From NCBI GenBank assembly GCA_027924585.1, contig BSBM01000711.1, forward strand, positions 7,575,001-7,639,000: DNA of 64,000 bases, written 5' to 3'. Position 1 is the first letter of the stretch; every line of letters starts with the position of its first letter. Source of the DNA: Larix kaempferi (lineage: Eukaryota; Streptophyta; Pinopsida; Pinales; Pinaceae). The position numbers were made by a program, and so were the translations under genes. Positions 24,310 through 34,597 of this stretch are shown piece after piece. The notes under the pieces are model-generated. The model ran no database searches. It was not told the DNA's origin and worked only from the letters and a program-made list of their open reading frames with translations.

Positions 24310-26160
24310 GGTAATATATTTTGAAGTAAATCTAACTTAACAAATCCAAATGTATAACTTAAAAAATATTATGTGAATTCAGAACTTATATATATTATCT
24401 TGAAGGAAATCTGAAATTCATATGCTACGGCAATTCGAGAATATAAATCATATCCTACAATTTAACAGAAGCTAAACATAATCCAAAATCTATGTTTAGA
24501 TGTTATGCGAATTCAAATCTTGAAATTCACCATCTTCAAATTCGGCGGTGACTGAAATCCTTCCAAATATTCCGCGGTAGGGTTCCTCCTACACTACACA
24601 ACAAAGCAGAAAATATTACTAAAACAAAAATTAAATAATAAAAATATTCCATGGATAAAGCAGTGTCGTTAAGAAATTAAAACGGTATATACTTATGAGC
24701 TTTCACATTCAGTTTTATGTAGCAGTATCTTTTCTCTCCAAAACAAAACAAAAAAATCATAAAAGAAGAGATACAAACCAAAACATAATCGAATAAAGAA
24801 TAAACCATTATAAATGAAGAACCAAAAGAAAACACAAACGGATTGACAAGTAAAAACAAATAAAAGCATGGCCATTCAAACAGATTTACAAGTAAAAACA
24901 AATAAAAGCTTGATCTAAGAAGTTAAAAAAACTCAAAACGACTCTAATATTCAAATAATCCCCGTGCCTCCTCTCTTTTTTCGCTTCTTCCAACCAAGGC
25001 AAACAATATGATTAGAACTCTTCTCTCCTCTCCAAACTTCCCACACCTTTCCTTTACAAACTTCCCACGCCTTTCGTTTGCAAATACACAATAATAATGA
25101 TAATAAAGATGTGGAAACTTCACAATAATTTTGATATTATTAAATCCTTAAATAAAATTGAAATAAAATAATAAAAAACGAAATGAGAACAAAACTTATT
25201 ATCGATTTGAATTTTGATATTATTAAGTCTTACCAACTTCATGAAAACGCATCACAAAACAAGTCGAAAAGATAAACTGTAACACTAAAGCTAAATCTAA
25301 CTTAACAAATTCAAATGTATAACTCAAAAAATGTGGACGTTATGTGAATTCAGAACTTATATATATTGTCTTGAAGCAATCTGAAATTCATATGCTACGG
25401 CAATTCCAAAATATAAATTATAACCTACAATTTTAACTCAACAAATCCAAAATCTATGTGTAGATGTTGTGCGAATTCAAATCTTGAAATTCACCTGCAT
25501 CTTAAAATTTCGGAATAGCTGAAATTCACCAGCTATCTTCAAATTCGGCGGTGGCTGAAATTCACCTGCTAGCGTTCCTCCTACAATACACGACAAAGCA
25601 GAAAATATTACTAAAACAAAAATTAAATAGTAACAACGAACCCTATAATGTATTCCATGGATAAGGCACAGTGTTGTTAAAAAATTAAAACGGTACATAC
25701 CTTATCAGCTCTCATATTCAGTTTTCTGTAGCATAACAAAAAATCATAAACGAAAAGATACAAACAAAACATAACAAAAAATCATAAACGAAAAGATACA
25801 AACAAAACATAATCAAATTAAAACTAAACAATTATAAATGTAAACAATTATAAAGGAAAAACCAAAAGAAAACACAAACATATTGACAAGTAAAAACAAA
25901 TAAAAGCATGGCCATGCTTAATCTAAGAAGACGAGAAAAAAAAACTCAAAAAGACTCTGAAATTCAAATAATTCCCAAATTTTGTTCGGCTCGGCTTCTC
26001 TCCTCTGTACGAACTCTCCATGCCTCCTCTTTCTTTTGCTTCTTATAGCCAAGGCAAACAATACGATTAGGAGCTCCTCTGCTCCTGTCCTATACAAACT
26101 CCCCATGCCTTTCTTGTACAAACTCCCGGCGCCTCCTCTTTCCTTTGCCAATACACAATA
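24310..26160. repeat. ~800-850-bp direct segmental duplication
   Basis: Copy 1 at about 24,310-25,110 and copy 2 at about 25,285-26,160. Shared blocks in order include CTAACTTAACAAAT, ATTCATATGCTACGGCAATT, TTCGGCGGTG, AGCAGAAAATATTACTAAAA, ATTCCATGGATAA, ACAAGTAAAAACAAATAAAA and CCAAGGCAAACAATA. The copies differ by many substitutions and indels, so the duplication is old. The final block (TTTGCCAATACACAATA) recurs at 30,050. Minus-strand frames at 25,477-25,698 and 25,918-26,151 have no domain I can name and are not kept between copies, so they are unlikely to be genes. Confidence 0.8.
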
Positions 26161-26204
26161 CTAATGTCGAAACTTCACAATTAGGTTTAATAATATTTTA
26201 AATC

Positions 26205-26890
26205 CGATAGGCTGTCAGAGAGCCACCTATGAGATTTTTTAAATCTGATTATAGGTTGTAGCACGTTTATTCGGCCTATGAGGATTGAAAACTACTTATA
26301 ACTGTTTCAAAACCACTGACTGGTTGTTGCAAAGGCACGTCACCCAATGCCGGTGAGATTTTTTTAATTTAAGATTCTGAGTGAGTGCTGGCATGGTACC
26401 GTTAGTGTACATTTCAAATCTGTCATAGTGTGTGTGGGGTACAAGGTAATTACAGGTTGTGGCACGTTTATGAGATTTTTAAAATCTGTCAGAAAGCCAC
26501 ATATGAGATTTTTAAAATCTGATTGCAGGTTGTGGCACGTTTATCCGCCTATGAGGATTGAAAACCACTTATTAGTGTTTCAAAACCACTGACGAGTTGT
26601 TACAAACAGCAAGGCACGTCGCCCAATGCTGGTGAGATTTTTTTAATTTTAGATTTTGTGTGGTGGCATGGTACCGTTAGTGTACATTTCAAATCTGTCA
26701 TTAATTACAAGGTAATTAATTACAGGTTGTGGCACGTTTATGAGATTTTTAAAATCTGTCACGTTGATTCTAATCTGTCACGTTAATTACAGGTTGTGGC
26801 ACGTTGATTCCGATTTCAAATCCGTTTATTAAGATTTCAAATTCCTGTCACAAGTACGCACAAGTCGATGCCGCATTGCCGGTATCTTTT
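26205..26890. repeat. Imperfect ~285-bp tandem repeats, with a dispersed copy at 30,045-30,420
   Basis: Blocks AGCCAC-TATGAGATTTTT, CAGGTTGTGGCACGTTTAT, CCTATGAGGATTGAAAA, GGCACGTC-CCCAATGC and GCATGGTACCGTTAGTGTAC occur in the same order from about 26,213 and again from about 26,490. Partial extra units run to 26,890. A truncated copy of the same array follows a TTTGCCAATACACAATA block at 30,045-30,420. The function is unknown; it looks like an uncharacterised dispersed repeat. Confidence 0.8.
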
Positions 26891-27019
26891 TTTTTTAATT
26901 TGAGATTTTGTGTGCTGGCAAGTACCGTTAGTGTATCTTTTTTTTTAATTTTCAGATTTTGCGTACCGTGAGATGCTGGGAGTCGGACGGAATTGCTGAC
27001 GTGGATTCCCAAAGTCTGG

Positions 27020-28740
27020 TCGGGAAATGCTTGCTGGCATTCGCTCGCCCCTGCCCGACGGTAGTTTAATTTTTAGTGAAAAAATCCTTCACAAACTAAT
27101 AATTTACAAAGTAAAAAATAACAACCATACGTGGAGCGCGCCAACATCCCTTACACCTCTTAATCTAGAAATTCACAATGTAGTAATAATAATCTCCTTG
27201 AAAATAATGAGCCTACCATTTGCATTGGCTTTAGGGTACAAGAGCTCGGTTAATTTTGTCACTTCATAAATGGGAATCGGAATATGAATTCACATGAATA
27301 ACAAGCATCCTATAACTTTGGTACAAGTACTCCATACAGTGTGTGTGGGATACAATGTAATTAATTTAGTCTCATGATGATTTTGTGTGTTAGTATTTTA
27401 TGAGTTAATTTTGCTAGAAAATTGGGATAGGGATACAAGTATAAGCACCCCCTTAACTTTGGTACAAGTATTTTATACTAGGATATAAGTATCAAGCACA
27501 CTCATAACTTTGGAACAAGTATTTCATATAATGTGAGGTACACATATTTTATGGGTTAATTGCCTCTTATTATTTTAGAATTTTATCCAAAAATTGGGGT
27601 ATAGGTATTTTTAAGTGGTAATTTTATTAGTCAAGTTCCATTAGTGTGATTGGTATTTGAGGGGTTTTGTTTATTAGGCAATCAAAGGTTCGAAACTTGG
27701 TGGTAGTGGGAGGAGACACCAAAAATCCAAGAATCCTAAGGTAAGTGTTGGTGTGGTCCAAAAATAAAAAATAAGAATGCATCACAAATAGGGTTTGAAT
27801 TACAAATCTTCCTTCACTTATTTTTGTATTTCAAAAATATAGTTGGGTACAAATGCCTATATGTAATAAGAATATACCAATCCATAACCCTATCTTGCTT
27901 TAGAAGTTTCTATATAGATTAGAAGAAAATCCTTAGTTTGGGAGTTAAAGTACTTAACTTGATTTTTTAAATCTAGATGTTAGTTTTAGGATAAAAGTTA
28001 AGTTTATGGGTTGATTTTGCTAATTCAAAAGATGACAAGGGGATGTGAATATCCAATTCGAAATACATTTTTTTAAATTTGTTTATCAATCTAGTAGTTG
28101 GCTCTATAGTGCAATTTCCCTTGTTTAATTTGTCAATTTAGAAGTCTTCTTTAGGATACAAGTACTCAGTTTGATTTTTCCAATCTCATGGTTGGCTTTG
28201 GGTCATAATTTTTGGGTGGAAGTCCGAAAATTCTCTTTGGGATACAACTCCCTAAGCAACGTTCTTTTTTACTTTCATACTAACATTTGTAGTACTTTTA
28301 GTATCATACCTTATGATGACATTTAGTTGTTGTTTATGTGATATTCATAATTACAAATAATTAAACATCATTACATTCATATAATTGGGTTTTATTCAAC
28401 ATCAATACTTATGTCCTCTATCTACATTATGTATTACAAGTTATCTCAATATTGGCATGTTTCTATTGGAAAATTTCATTCCACTGTAATAGTTACCTTA
28501 CATTGATGGTTAGTACTCAATCTATGCAATATTTTGAACTTTGGCTGAAGGTTTAATTTTTGGGGTTGATATGATAGCATCCTCCCTCACTTTGGCAGCA
28601 ACATCATTGGAGCTTTAAGTGTATTGCCTAGTGAGTAGTATTTAACACATTATCTTGCTACAATGACATATCCTTATGTTGGGATGTTGTTCCATATTAA
28701 TATTCCTCTTTTAAATTGTGTATATGTGTCATAATTATAA
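27020..28740. other. No gene recognised; possible SINE-like segment near 27,640-27,740
   Basis: Ordinary AT-rich sequence. TAGTGTGATTGGTATTTGAG followed ~35 bases later by GGTTCGAAACTTGG resembles weak Pol III A and B boxes, as in a tRNA-derived SINE, but no tail or target duplication is clear. The short open frame at 27,027-27,269 has no domain. Confidence 0.3.
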
Positions 28741-28763
28741 TGTGTGTGTGTATGTTTGTTGGG

Positions 28764-28802
<39 letters not shown>
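28764..28802. repeat. Compound (TG)n(AG)n microsatellite
   Basis: About 10 TG units followed by 9 AG units and then ATTA, the same design as 11,473-11,510. Confidence 0.95.
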
Positions 28803-28803
<1 letters not shown>

Positions 28804-28968
28804 TTAAAATCTTGTTCAATTTGAAAGTTGGATGCATTGGGGTGCAAGCCCCTAAGTTGATGTCATAACATCCTCCTCCCTCACTCTAGTACTAACATCA
28901 TCAATTGTTTTGGTGTTACTCCAAAGATGGTTTATAAAATATTGCCTGCACCAAAAGCTTTATTGTGA

Positions 28969-29340
28969 TAACACTAGTTTAAGACAATAATTTAAGACAA
29001 CAGTTTAAGACACTAGTTTAAGACACTCGCTTAAACTTAAAGACAATATTTAAGACAATACGCAACTTCTTTTTTGTCTTAAGTTGAGACAATTTACACA
29101 AATATTGTCTCAATACCCCCTCTATGTAGTAGTGATAGAATGCAAATATTTATGATAGGGAACGGTGGAATCGAACCACGAATCTTCTGCATTATATAAT
29201 GAAAATGCTCTATAAGACAATAGTTTAAGACACTCGCTTAAAGACAATATTTAAGACGATAGGCAACTTCTTTTTTGTCTTAAGTTGAGACAATTTACAC
29301 AAATATTGTCTTAATACCCCCTCTATGTATTAGTGATAGA
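28969..29340. mobile_element. CACTA-like subterminal sequence, tandemly duplicated
   Basis: From CACTAGTTTAAGACAATAAT (28,969) to TCTATGTAGTAGTG (ending 29,134; CACTACTACATAGA on the - strand) the DNA is packed with TTAAGACA and its complement TGTCTTAA in both directions. CACTA transposons have termini of this type: CACTA ends with many short subterminal repeats. The block is repeated from 29,222 onward, with CACTAATACATAGAGGGGG on the - strand at its end (~29,335). No transposase is present; it would be a non-autonomous fragment. Confidence 0.5.
29158..29213 (-). pseudogene. Truncated copy of the tRNA-like gene
   Basis: It matches the 3' three quarters of the tRNA-like sequence at 29,358-29,431, but the D arm and acceptor 5' side are missing because the duplication boundary falls at about 29,214. 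Confidence 0.6.
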
Positions 29341-29357
29341 ATGCAAATATTTATGAT

Positions 29358-29431
29358 AGGGCATGGTGGAATCGAACCACCAATCTTCTGCATTATATAA
29401 TGAAAATGCTCTACCATTGAGCTAGCACCCT
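29358..29431 (-). tRNA. tRNA-like sequence, probably a pseudogene
   Basis: On the - strand it has a D arm GCTC-AATGGTA-GAGC with a full A box (TAGCTCAATGG). A perfect T arm GGTGG-TTCGATT-CCACC holds the B box GGTTCGATTCC. An acceptor stem AGGGTGC/ATGCCCT has four Watson-Crick and two wobble pairs. The anticodon region is abnormal: 26 bases between D and T arms instead of 23, with the palindrome CATTATATAATG where the loop should be, so no anticodon can be assigned. It may be a pseudogene or a tRNA-derived SINE head. It lies inside the duplicated CACTA-like block. Confidence 0.5.
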
Positions 29432-30044
29432 ACAACTTCATATATATACAAGAAGAATATTTGTATCTTTTAGAGTTTTTTTTAAATCAATGAGCACAAG
29501 AAGCATGAAATACTCAGTGTATTTCACTCATTCCTAAGTAGTTCTCATGGAGATTGCAGCTATAATACTCATTCATCTCAAAATCAATAGATAATTCCAT
29601 GTTCTATATAAGAACTCGGAGAAAGAAGGTGGGCTTGGTCAATGCCACTGAAAGTGGTCAATCAAAGCTCGGGGCTTGGATTGGTTGGTCAATCAGCTTA
29701 GATTGGTTAGAAGAATGTCAAATTGTTAGGTTCATATTGGTTACTCGGTCAATTAGATCAGTTAGTTGGTCATATAGAGATCTCAATCGAATAAATGTGA
29801 TTGAGAATTCCAATCTTACCAAACCCACCCTGGTATGTGTCCTTCCCACCGACCTATTATATGCATCTCAAGAAAGGAAAGCACTTTAAAATAAAAAACA
29901 ATTTTGAATCCACCATACATGAAATATTTAATCCCATTGGAATATTAATCCAATAGATGTTGGTCCTCCATTAAATGAATTTTGAAATCGAAGGTTGAAA
30001 AAAATTAAATTGGAATATTAATCCAATAGATGTTGGTCCTCTTT
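29432..30044. other. No gene recognised; short direct repeats
   Basis: ATTAATCCAATAGATGTTGG occurs at about 29,945 and again at about 30,013. The 96-residue + strand frame at 29,599-29,889 is built partly from GGTTGGTCAATCAG-like repeats and shows no domain. Confidence 0.4.
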
Positions 30045-30429
30045 CCTTTGCCAATACACAATAATAATGATGTGGAAACTTCACAATTAGGTTTAATAAT
30101 CTTTTAAATCCGACAATTAAGTTTAATAAACTTTTAAATCCGATAGGCTATCAGAAAGCCACATATGAGATTTTTTAATTCCACCTATGAGGATTGAAAA
30201 TTACTTATTAGTGTCTCAAAACCAGTAACGGGTTGTTACAAACAGCAAGGCACGTTGAGATTTTGTGTGCTCGCATGGTACCGTTAGTGTACATTTCGAA
30301 TTCCGACTTCAAATCCCTGTCACAATGTACGCACAAGTCGATGTCTTTTTTTTCAAATTTTCAAATTTTGCGTGTGGGCATGGTACCGTTCGCGTACATT
30401 TCAATGCCACCATTTTAAGTTTTTGAAAG

Positions 30430-31370
30430 TAATAATTTTTAATGCTAAATATATTTTAATTTTATAATAGGTTTGGAGTGATTATTGTATGTAGCGTTAC
30501 ATTTAATAAAACATAAAAAGCAATTTTTTTAATTAAAAAATTTATGTCGGCTCATAAAATAAAAAGTTATGGAAAGTATTTAAAAAAAGTCCATGTTGGT
30601 TCATAAACTAAAATATTATGAAAAGTAATTAAAAAATAGATGTCGTTTATAAAATAAAAACTTAAAACTTAAACCGGGATCTATAAATCAAGAGAGATCA
30701 AATTTCTTGAGTTTAAATTTAAAAAAATAAATACACCTCAAGAAATTGGATCCCTGTTGGTGCTTGATAGATACGGGTTTAAGATGGATCTATGCTGGTT
30801 ATATTGTATTTTAACGTTTTAATTATATTAAGTTGTTGTTACGAGAAGGAAATGTTTTTTTTCTTTTCAAACTATTTAATGATGTTTAATCGATATAATT
30901 TTTAAAATTTTACTATTTAATATTATTTTTTAATAATTTAATAGAATTATATATAACGACGTTTCATTTACATAAAATTATAAATTATAACAACTTGTAA
31001 TTTACATAAATTTATGATGATTTTTTTAATTTTACTTCTTAACTTATTTTTTAATAATTTAATAGAATTATCTATAATTATTAACTTAGTAGAACTTAAT
31101 TTTGATAAGTATTATAAAAATTTATATTGAACAAATCAAATTAGCAACAAAGTTATATATTACCTGTCTATTAATAAAAATTTAATAGATGATAACTAAA
31201 AAATTATTTATAGACCTAATAATTTAGACACTAAAATATCAATTTAAGAAGTGATTTAATTAACAATAATGTAGAATCTCTTCGAAAATAATTTAAATAA
31301 CAATTATTTAGAATCTTTTCTAAATCTTTATGGAATCATTATAACATAAAATTTAGTCTCATTTATATCT
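30430..31370. other. AT-rich, no gene recognised
   Basis: Poly(A)/poly(T)-rich sequence with internal short repeats (TTTTTTAATAATTTAATAGAAT near 30,930 and 31,050). Nothing coding seen. Confidence 0.5.
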
Positions 31371-31499
31371 AGTGAGTGAGGATTGAGATCACATTACATT
31401 TTCCCCACTCCCCATTCCTTGATATCTTTTTTGGATTTTCTTCCTCTTATGAAAGGAGGCACATTGAACAAGGGACCATTTTGGCTTCATTTTCCTTTC

Positions 31500-32200
31500 T
31501 CAAAGCCTCCTAGACCTAGCAATGTCAAGGAATCTTTGTCTCTTTGTTGAATGCCTCCCATCTCCTCTTTTTCTATTGTTGTTTTTTACCTAGCTTGTAT
31601 CTTCCATCTTATACTTGTTTAGTATCTTCCTTTTGTAACTCTAGTGGATGGTCATTTTCCTCCTCCTTGGTCATTTATTTTGACTTGTCTTCTTCCATAT
31701 TCTCCCCATTGATGTCATCAATTTTTTCAACATTGGCTTTCACATGGTTCAAATGTGAGATCTGTTTTCTACCTACTTTACCTCCCAACTTTATTATACT
31801 TCGAAGTAGTTCTCCACCAAAGCATGAGAATTTGCATGGTTGTGTTGTTTTCGCTTAGCCACTAGAGACCCATGTCCTTTCTTGTAGTGTTTTTTGTGAA
31901 GGCCAAAGTCATGGAATTTGCTACAGTTGAAAGCAAGTTTCCCACAATCCAAATCCTAGAGATGTGTTCATCTAGATTTGAAGTTGCATAGCTTCAAGCA
32001 AGCCCTTCTCCAAGTCAACCTGTATGCATATTCTTCCACATGTGTATTGATGTGTCTTTGGTTTGAAACCATGTATATGTATTGATTGATACTTTTATAC
32101 TTCTCTCAAGTCATTCCAAAGTTTCAAGGGATGGTGCGAAAGATAAATTCAAACTAGAACTACTTCAAAGATGCCTTTTTTTTATTAAAATATAATGTTC
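31500..32200 (-). pseudogene. LINE ORF1 remnant (nucleic-acid-binding protein)
   Basis: In plant L1-like LINEs ORF1 carries a DUF4283-type domain and a zinc knuckle. The - strand at 31,975-32,037 reads RICIQVDLEKGLLEAM, the conserved motif just before the knuckle. It is followed after two stops by LDCGKLAFNC and FHDFGLHKKHYKKGH near 31,880-31,955, a decayed form of the usual LDYE...C..C...GH...C block. Downstream, a charged stretch (KEEENDHPLELQKED) reaches about 31,600. Frames change and several stops occur. The plus-strand frame at 31,544-31,858 is its shadow. The identification rests on two short motifs. Confidence 0.5.
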
Positions 32201-33120
32201 AATTATTTTAATACAATCCTCTAAACCCGTTAATTAAGGCCTACTTTTAAAAACCAAGCCTTCACCATGCTTGAGCTAAGACAATGAGAAAATGTACCTA
32301 TATTTGAAAAGAAATAGAGACATTGTTCAATTTATGAGAGGGCATGAATCTTCATACATCCATTTACTATAATACCCTATGATTCAACCAAAGGATAATA
32401 AATTTTCCCACCATTACAAAAAGAAGAGGATTGTCATTGCAAAAAGAAGAGGATTGTCTTTTTCAGAAACAAAGATTGAATATTTTGACAAATGATTTTT
32501 TTATACTTAAATTTCTTTTAAATAAATAAATTTCTTTAAACGTAAAGAAGTTAACTTCCTTTATAGCCATAAATTTACAAGCTGTTTCACTCATACTCAT
32601 TATCTCCACTCCGATTCCGATTCAAAATATTATCCTTGATTGATACTCTTTAACCATACCTTACCAATAAATCAAAACTCCATAAATATGATAATACATT
32701 TTGTGCCATATCAGCCGAAGCATTAAGAAACTCTAGAACCATTTAGTGACCATAGCTATGGCTTTATGGTTTTACGCATTTTTCTGTTTGGTCCTTTGTT
32801 TTTACCATGGGATGCTTACATTTTTGCTGTAACATCGTAAACAATGCAAACATATAATACTTTCAACTGCTCCAAATTTCGATGGTCAATGTTTAAAAAA
32901 CAAATATAGTTGGTGACCAAGAACAAGAATTAAGTGGAATATTACAAACCATTCATTGTGGTTCACAACTCATATTTTCATATTATATATAAAAAATAAA
33001 GACATTTCCATATGTATGAAGACAATGGCATCAAACTGATTTGACAAGTTGTTATTTATTTAATAAATATAAAGGATTTTTAAAGTTAAAAAATTAAAGA
33101 TTAATAATATATGTTAGATG
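32201..33120. other. No gene recognised
   Basis: AT-rich sequence between the two LINE remnants. AAAAAGAAGAGGATTGTC is duplicated near 32,417 and 32,438. Nothing else supported. Confidence 0.4.
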
Positions 33121-33121
33121 A

Positions 33122-33640
33122 TTTTTTTTTCCTTGGAAAAAAAGGCGAATCTGTTTTGTATTAAAGAAGACTCATTTTACACAACCTTAAAGGTTTCACA
33201 AAAACTGCATGCAACTAGCAGCACTAGTCCAATAAATACAACCAAAGTCTAACCTTCAGAAGGTCATACCAGGTTCATGTAGTATGTAGTCAAAACAAAA
33301 AGCGTGGCTCCGAGCCAATACCAATATAAATACTAAATATAGCAATAAATCAAAAAGGGATAGGCCAAGGGCCATATTGCATTCCGGGATCATAGGACCA
33401 TGTCTGCCATTGTCCCTCCCCTAGGAGAAGACCTCTTTTGGAAAGCTCATCCGCTTCGAGATTCCTTTCTCTGTAAACATGGCAGAAAGAAATCAGGTTG
33501 ATGGATCCAGCCAGTTGGATTTCTTGTGTATAAATATAAGGACGGATTATTTTTTCTGGGTATGCATTTTGATGTGTGGATTCGGGAAGTGAACTGAGGT
33601 AGATATAAAACAAAATTGGAACAACGAAAGCAGAGAAACA
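33122..33640 (-). pseudogene. LINE 3' end: RNase H domain tail, 3' UTR and A-rich end (5'-truncated)
   Basis: The - strand frame ending at 33,350 contains FCHVYRERNLEADELSKRGL, the C-terminal helix motif of the RVT_3-type RNase H found at the end of plant LINE ORF2. Downstream the sequence is a ~230-bp untranslated region. It ends in ATACAAAACAGATTCGCC and A-rich stretches (33,122-33,150), as expected for a retroposed tail. Nothing upstream of ~33,640 resembles the rest of ORF2, so this is a 5'-truncated insertion, the usual fate of LINEs. It cannot belong with the ORF1 remnant at 31,500-32,200, which lies on its wrong side. Confidence 0.65.
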
Positions 33641-33649
33641 TAGCTGCCA

Positions 33650-34153
33650 GGAGGTATCCGATCCTTATCTATCAACTATTCCTTTGGTCTGGAGAAACTC
33701 GTAGTAGGCAGACTTTGTGCATCAAGTGCATCAAAAGAGAAGATTCGAGCTATTCCAGGTAGTATTTGTTGGTCAAGTTCATCAGAGGTTGTAGCCTCAG
33801 TCAGGTGTTGTAGCACCTCCATGTAATTTTTTTATTATTAGGTTGTAGCCTGAGTTTTCAAGAGGTTGGAGCCTCTATCAAGTGTTGCAGCACTTTCATA
33901 TGAAATCCTTTAACACCGATTTTACATTTATGCTCTTGAATCTGGGTGTATGAAATGTTGTTTACTGTTACGTTAAACGATTAAGTAGGTGTCATTAAAT
34001 ATTATTAATATAAAAATTGAGCAAGTGCTGAAGAATTTACTTTGCAAGAATCAATTATGAAGAAATTATAACAGGTGAAATTGAATATTGAAAAATAAGC
34101 CTGATCACTGATTCACCCCCCCCCCCCTCTCAATGATCACTGTGTGTTCTTCA
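33650..34153 (+). mobile_element. Copia-type LTR/leader remnant ending in a C12 tract
   Basis: GGTTGTAGCCT is repeated with GTGTTGTAGCAC and GTGTTGCAGCAC variants near 33,785-33,890. The region continues to TGATCACTGATTCAC, a run of 12 C (34,116-34,127), and CAATGATCACTG. Sequence of this kind (a C-rich tract then TTCTTCAATT) is found at the 3' edge of some plant copia LTRs just before the primer site. Here it stops at 34,153, exactly where gypsy element B sequence begins. The assignment is tentative. Confidence 0.35.
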
Positions 34154-34569
34154 ATTATATTACTGCCGCAATCATAAACCAGAAAACAAAACATAGATCT
34201 TTGTATCACCTTATCTCTTGCTTCCTCTTCTTCTCCGACTTTCTCTACTTCCTCTAACACCTACAAATCTCATCTATTTATAGGCTTCTGCCATTACAAT
34301 ATTTGTCCACTTACAAATGACTTCCTAACCGACACTATAGACAATTGACCCAATATCTAACTGACTCGGTCCAAATGACCCCAAAAACCTGCATACCGCG
34401 GTACAACTGACTCACTATTACATAATATATGGTCCAAGTGACCCAAAACCCGCCGACTGCGATATTCTTTAGAGCAAAATACTCCTTTTGTGCCCTCATC
34501 CGATGTGTCGCAACGTCGACGGTACCGCGACCTTTCCCCATTAAACCGCTTGCCAATAGGCCCCCGACA
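34154..34569 (-). repeat. Element B 3' LTR, truncated
   Basis: On the - strand it starts TGTCGGGGGCC at 34,569 and matches 45,303-45,712 closely. Shared blocks include CTGACTCGGTCCAAATGACC, TTACATAATATATGGTC and CATCTATTTATAGGCTTCTG, which holds a TATA-like TATAAATAG on the - strand. It stops at 34,154, so the ~400-bp U5 side present in the other copy (44,903-45,302) is missing. Confidence 0.88.
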
Positions 34570-34590
34570 CAATCTTGTGGCTCGCCCTTG
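34570..34590 (-). other. Element B putative polypurine tract
   Basis: On the - strand CAAGGGCGAGCCACAAGATTG abuts the LTR start TGTCGGGG. It is purine-rich but imperfect. It comes just after the accessory frame stop at 34,598. Confidence 0.5.
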
Positions 34591-34597
34591 AGCCACG

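Noticed and set aside
24677-26164. Hydrophobic or basic short minus-strand frames in the duplicated segment
   Set aside because: Frames are not conserved between the two copies, so coding function is unlikely.
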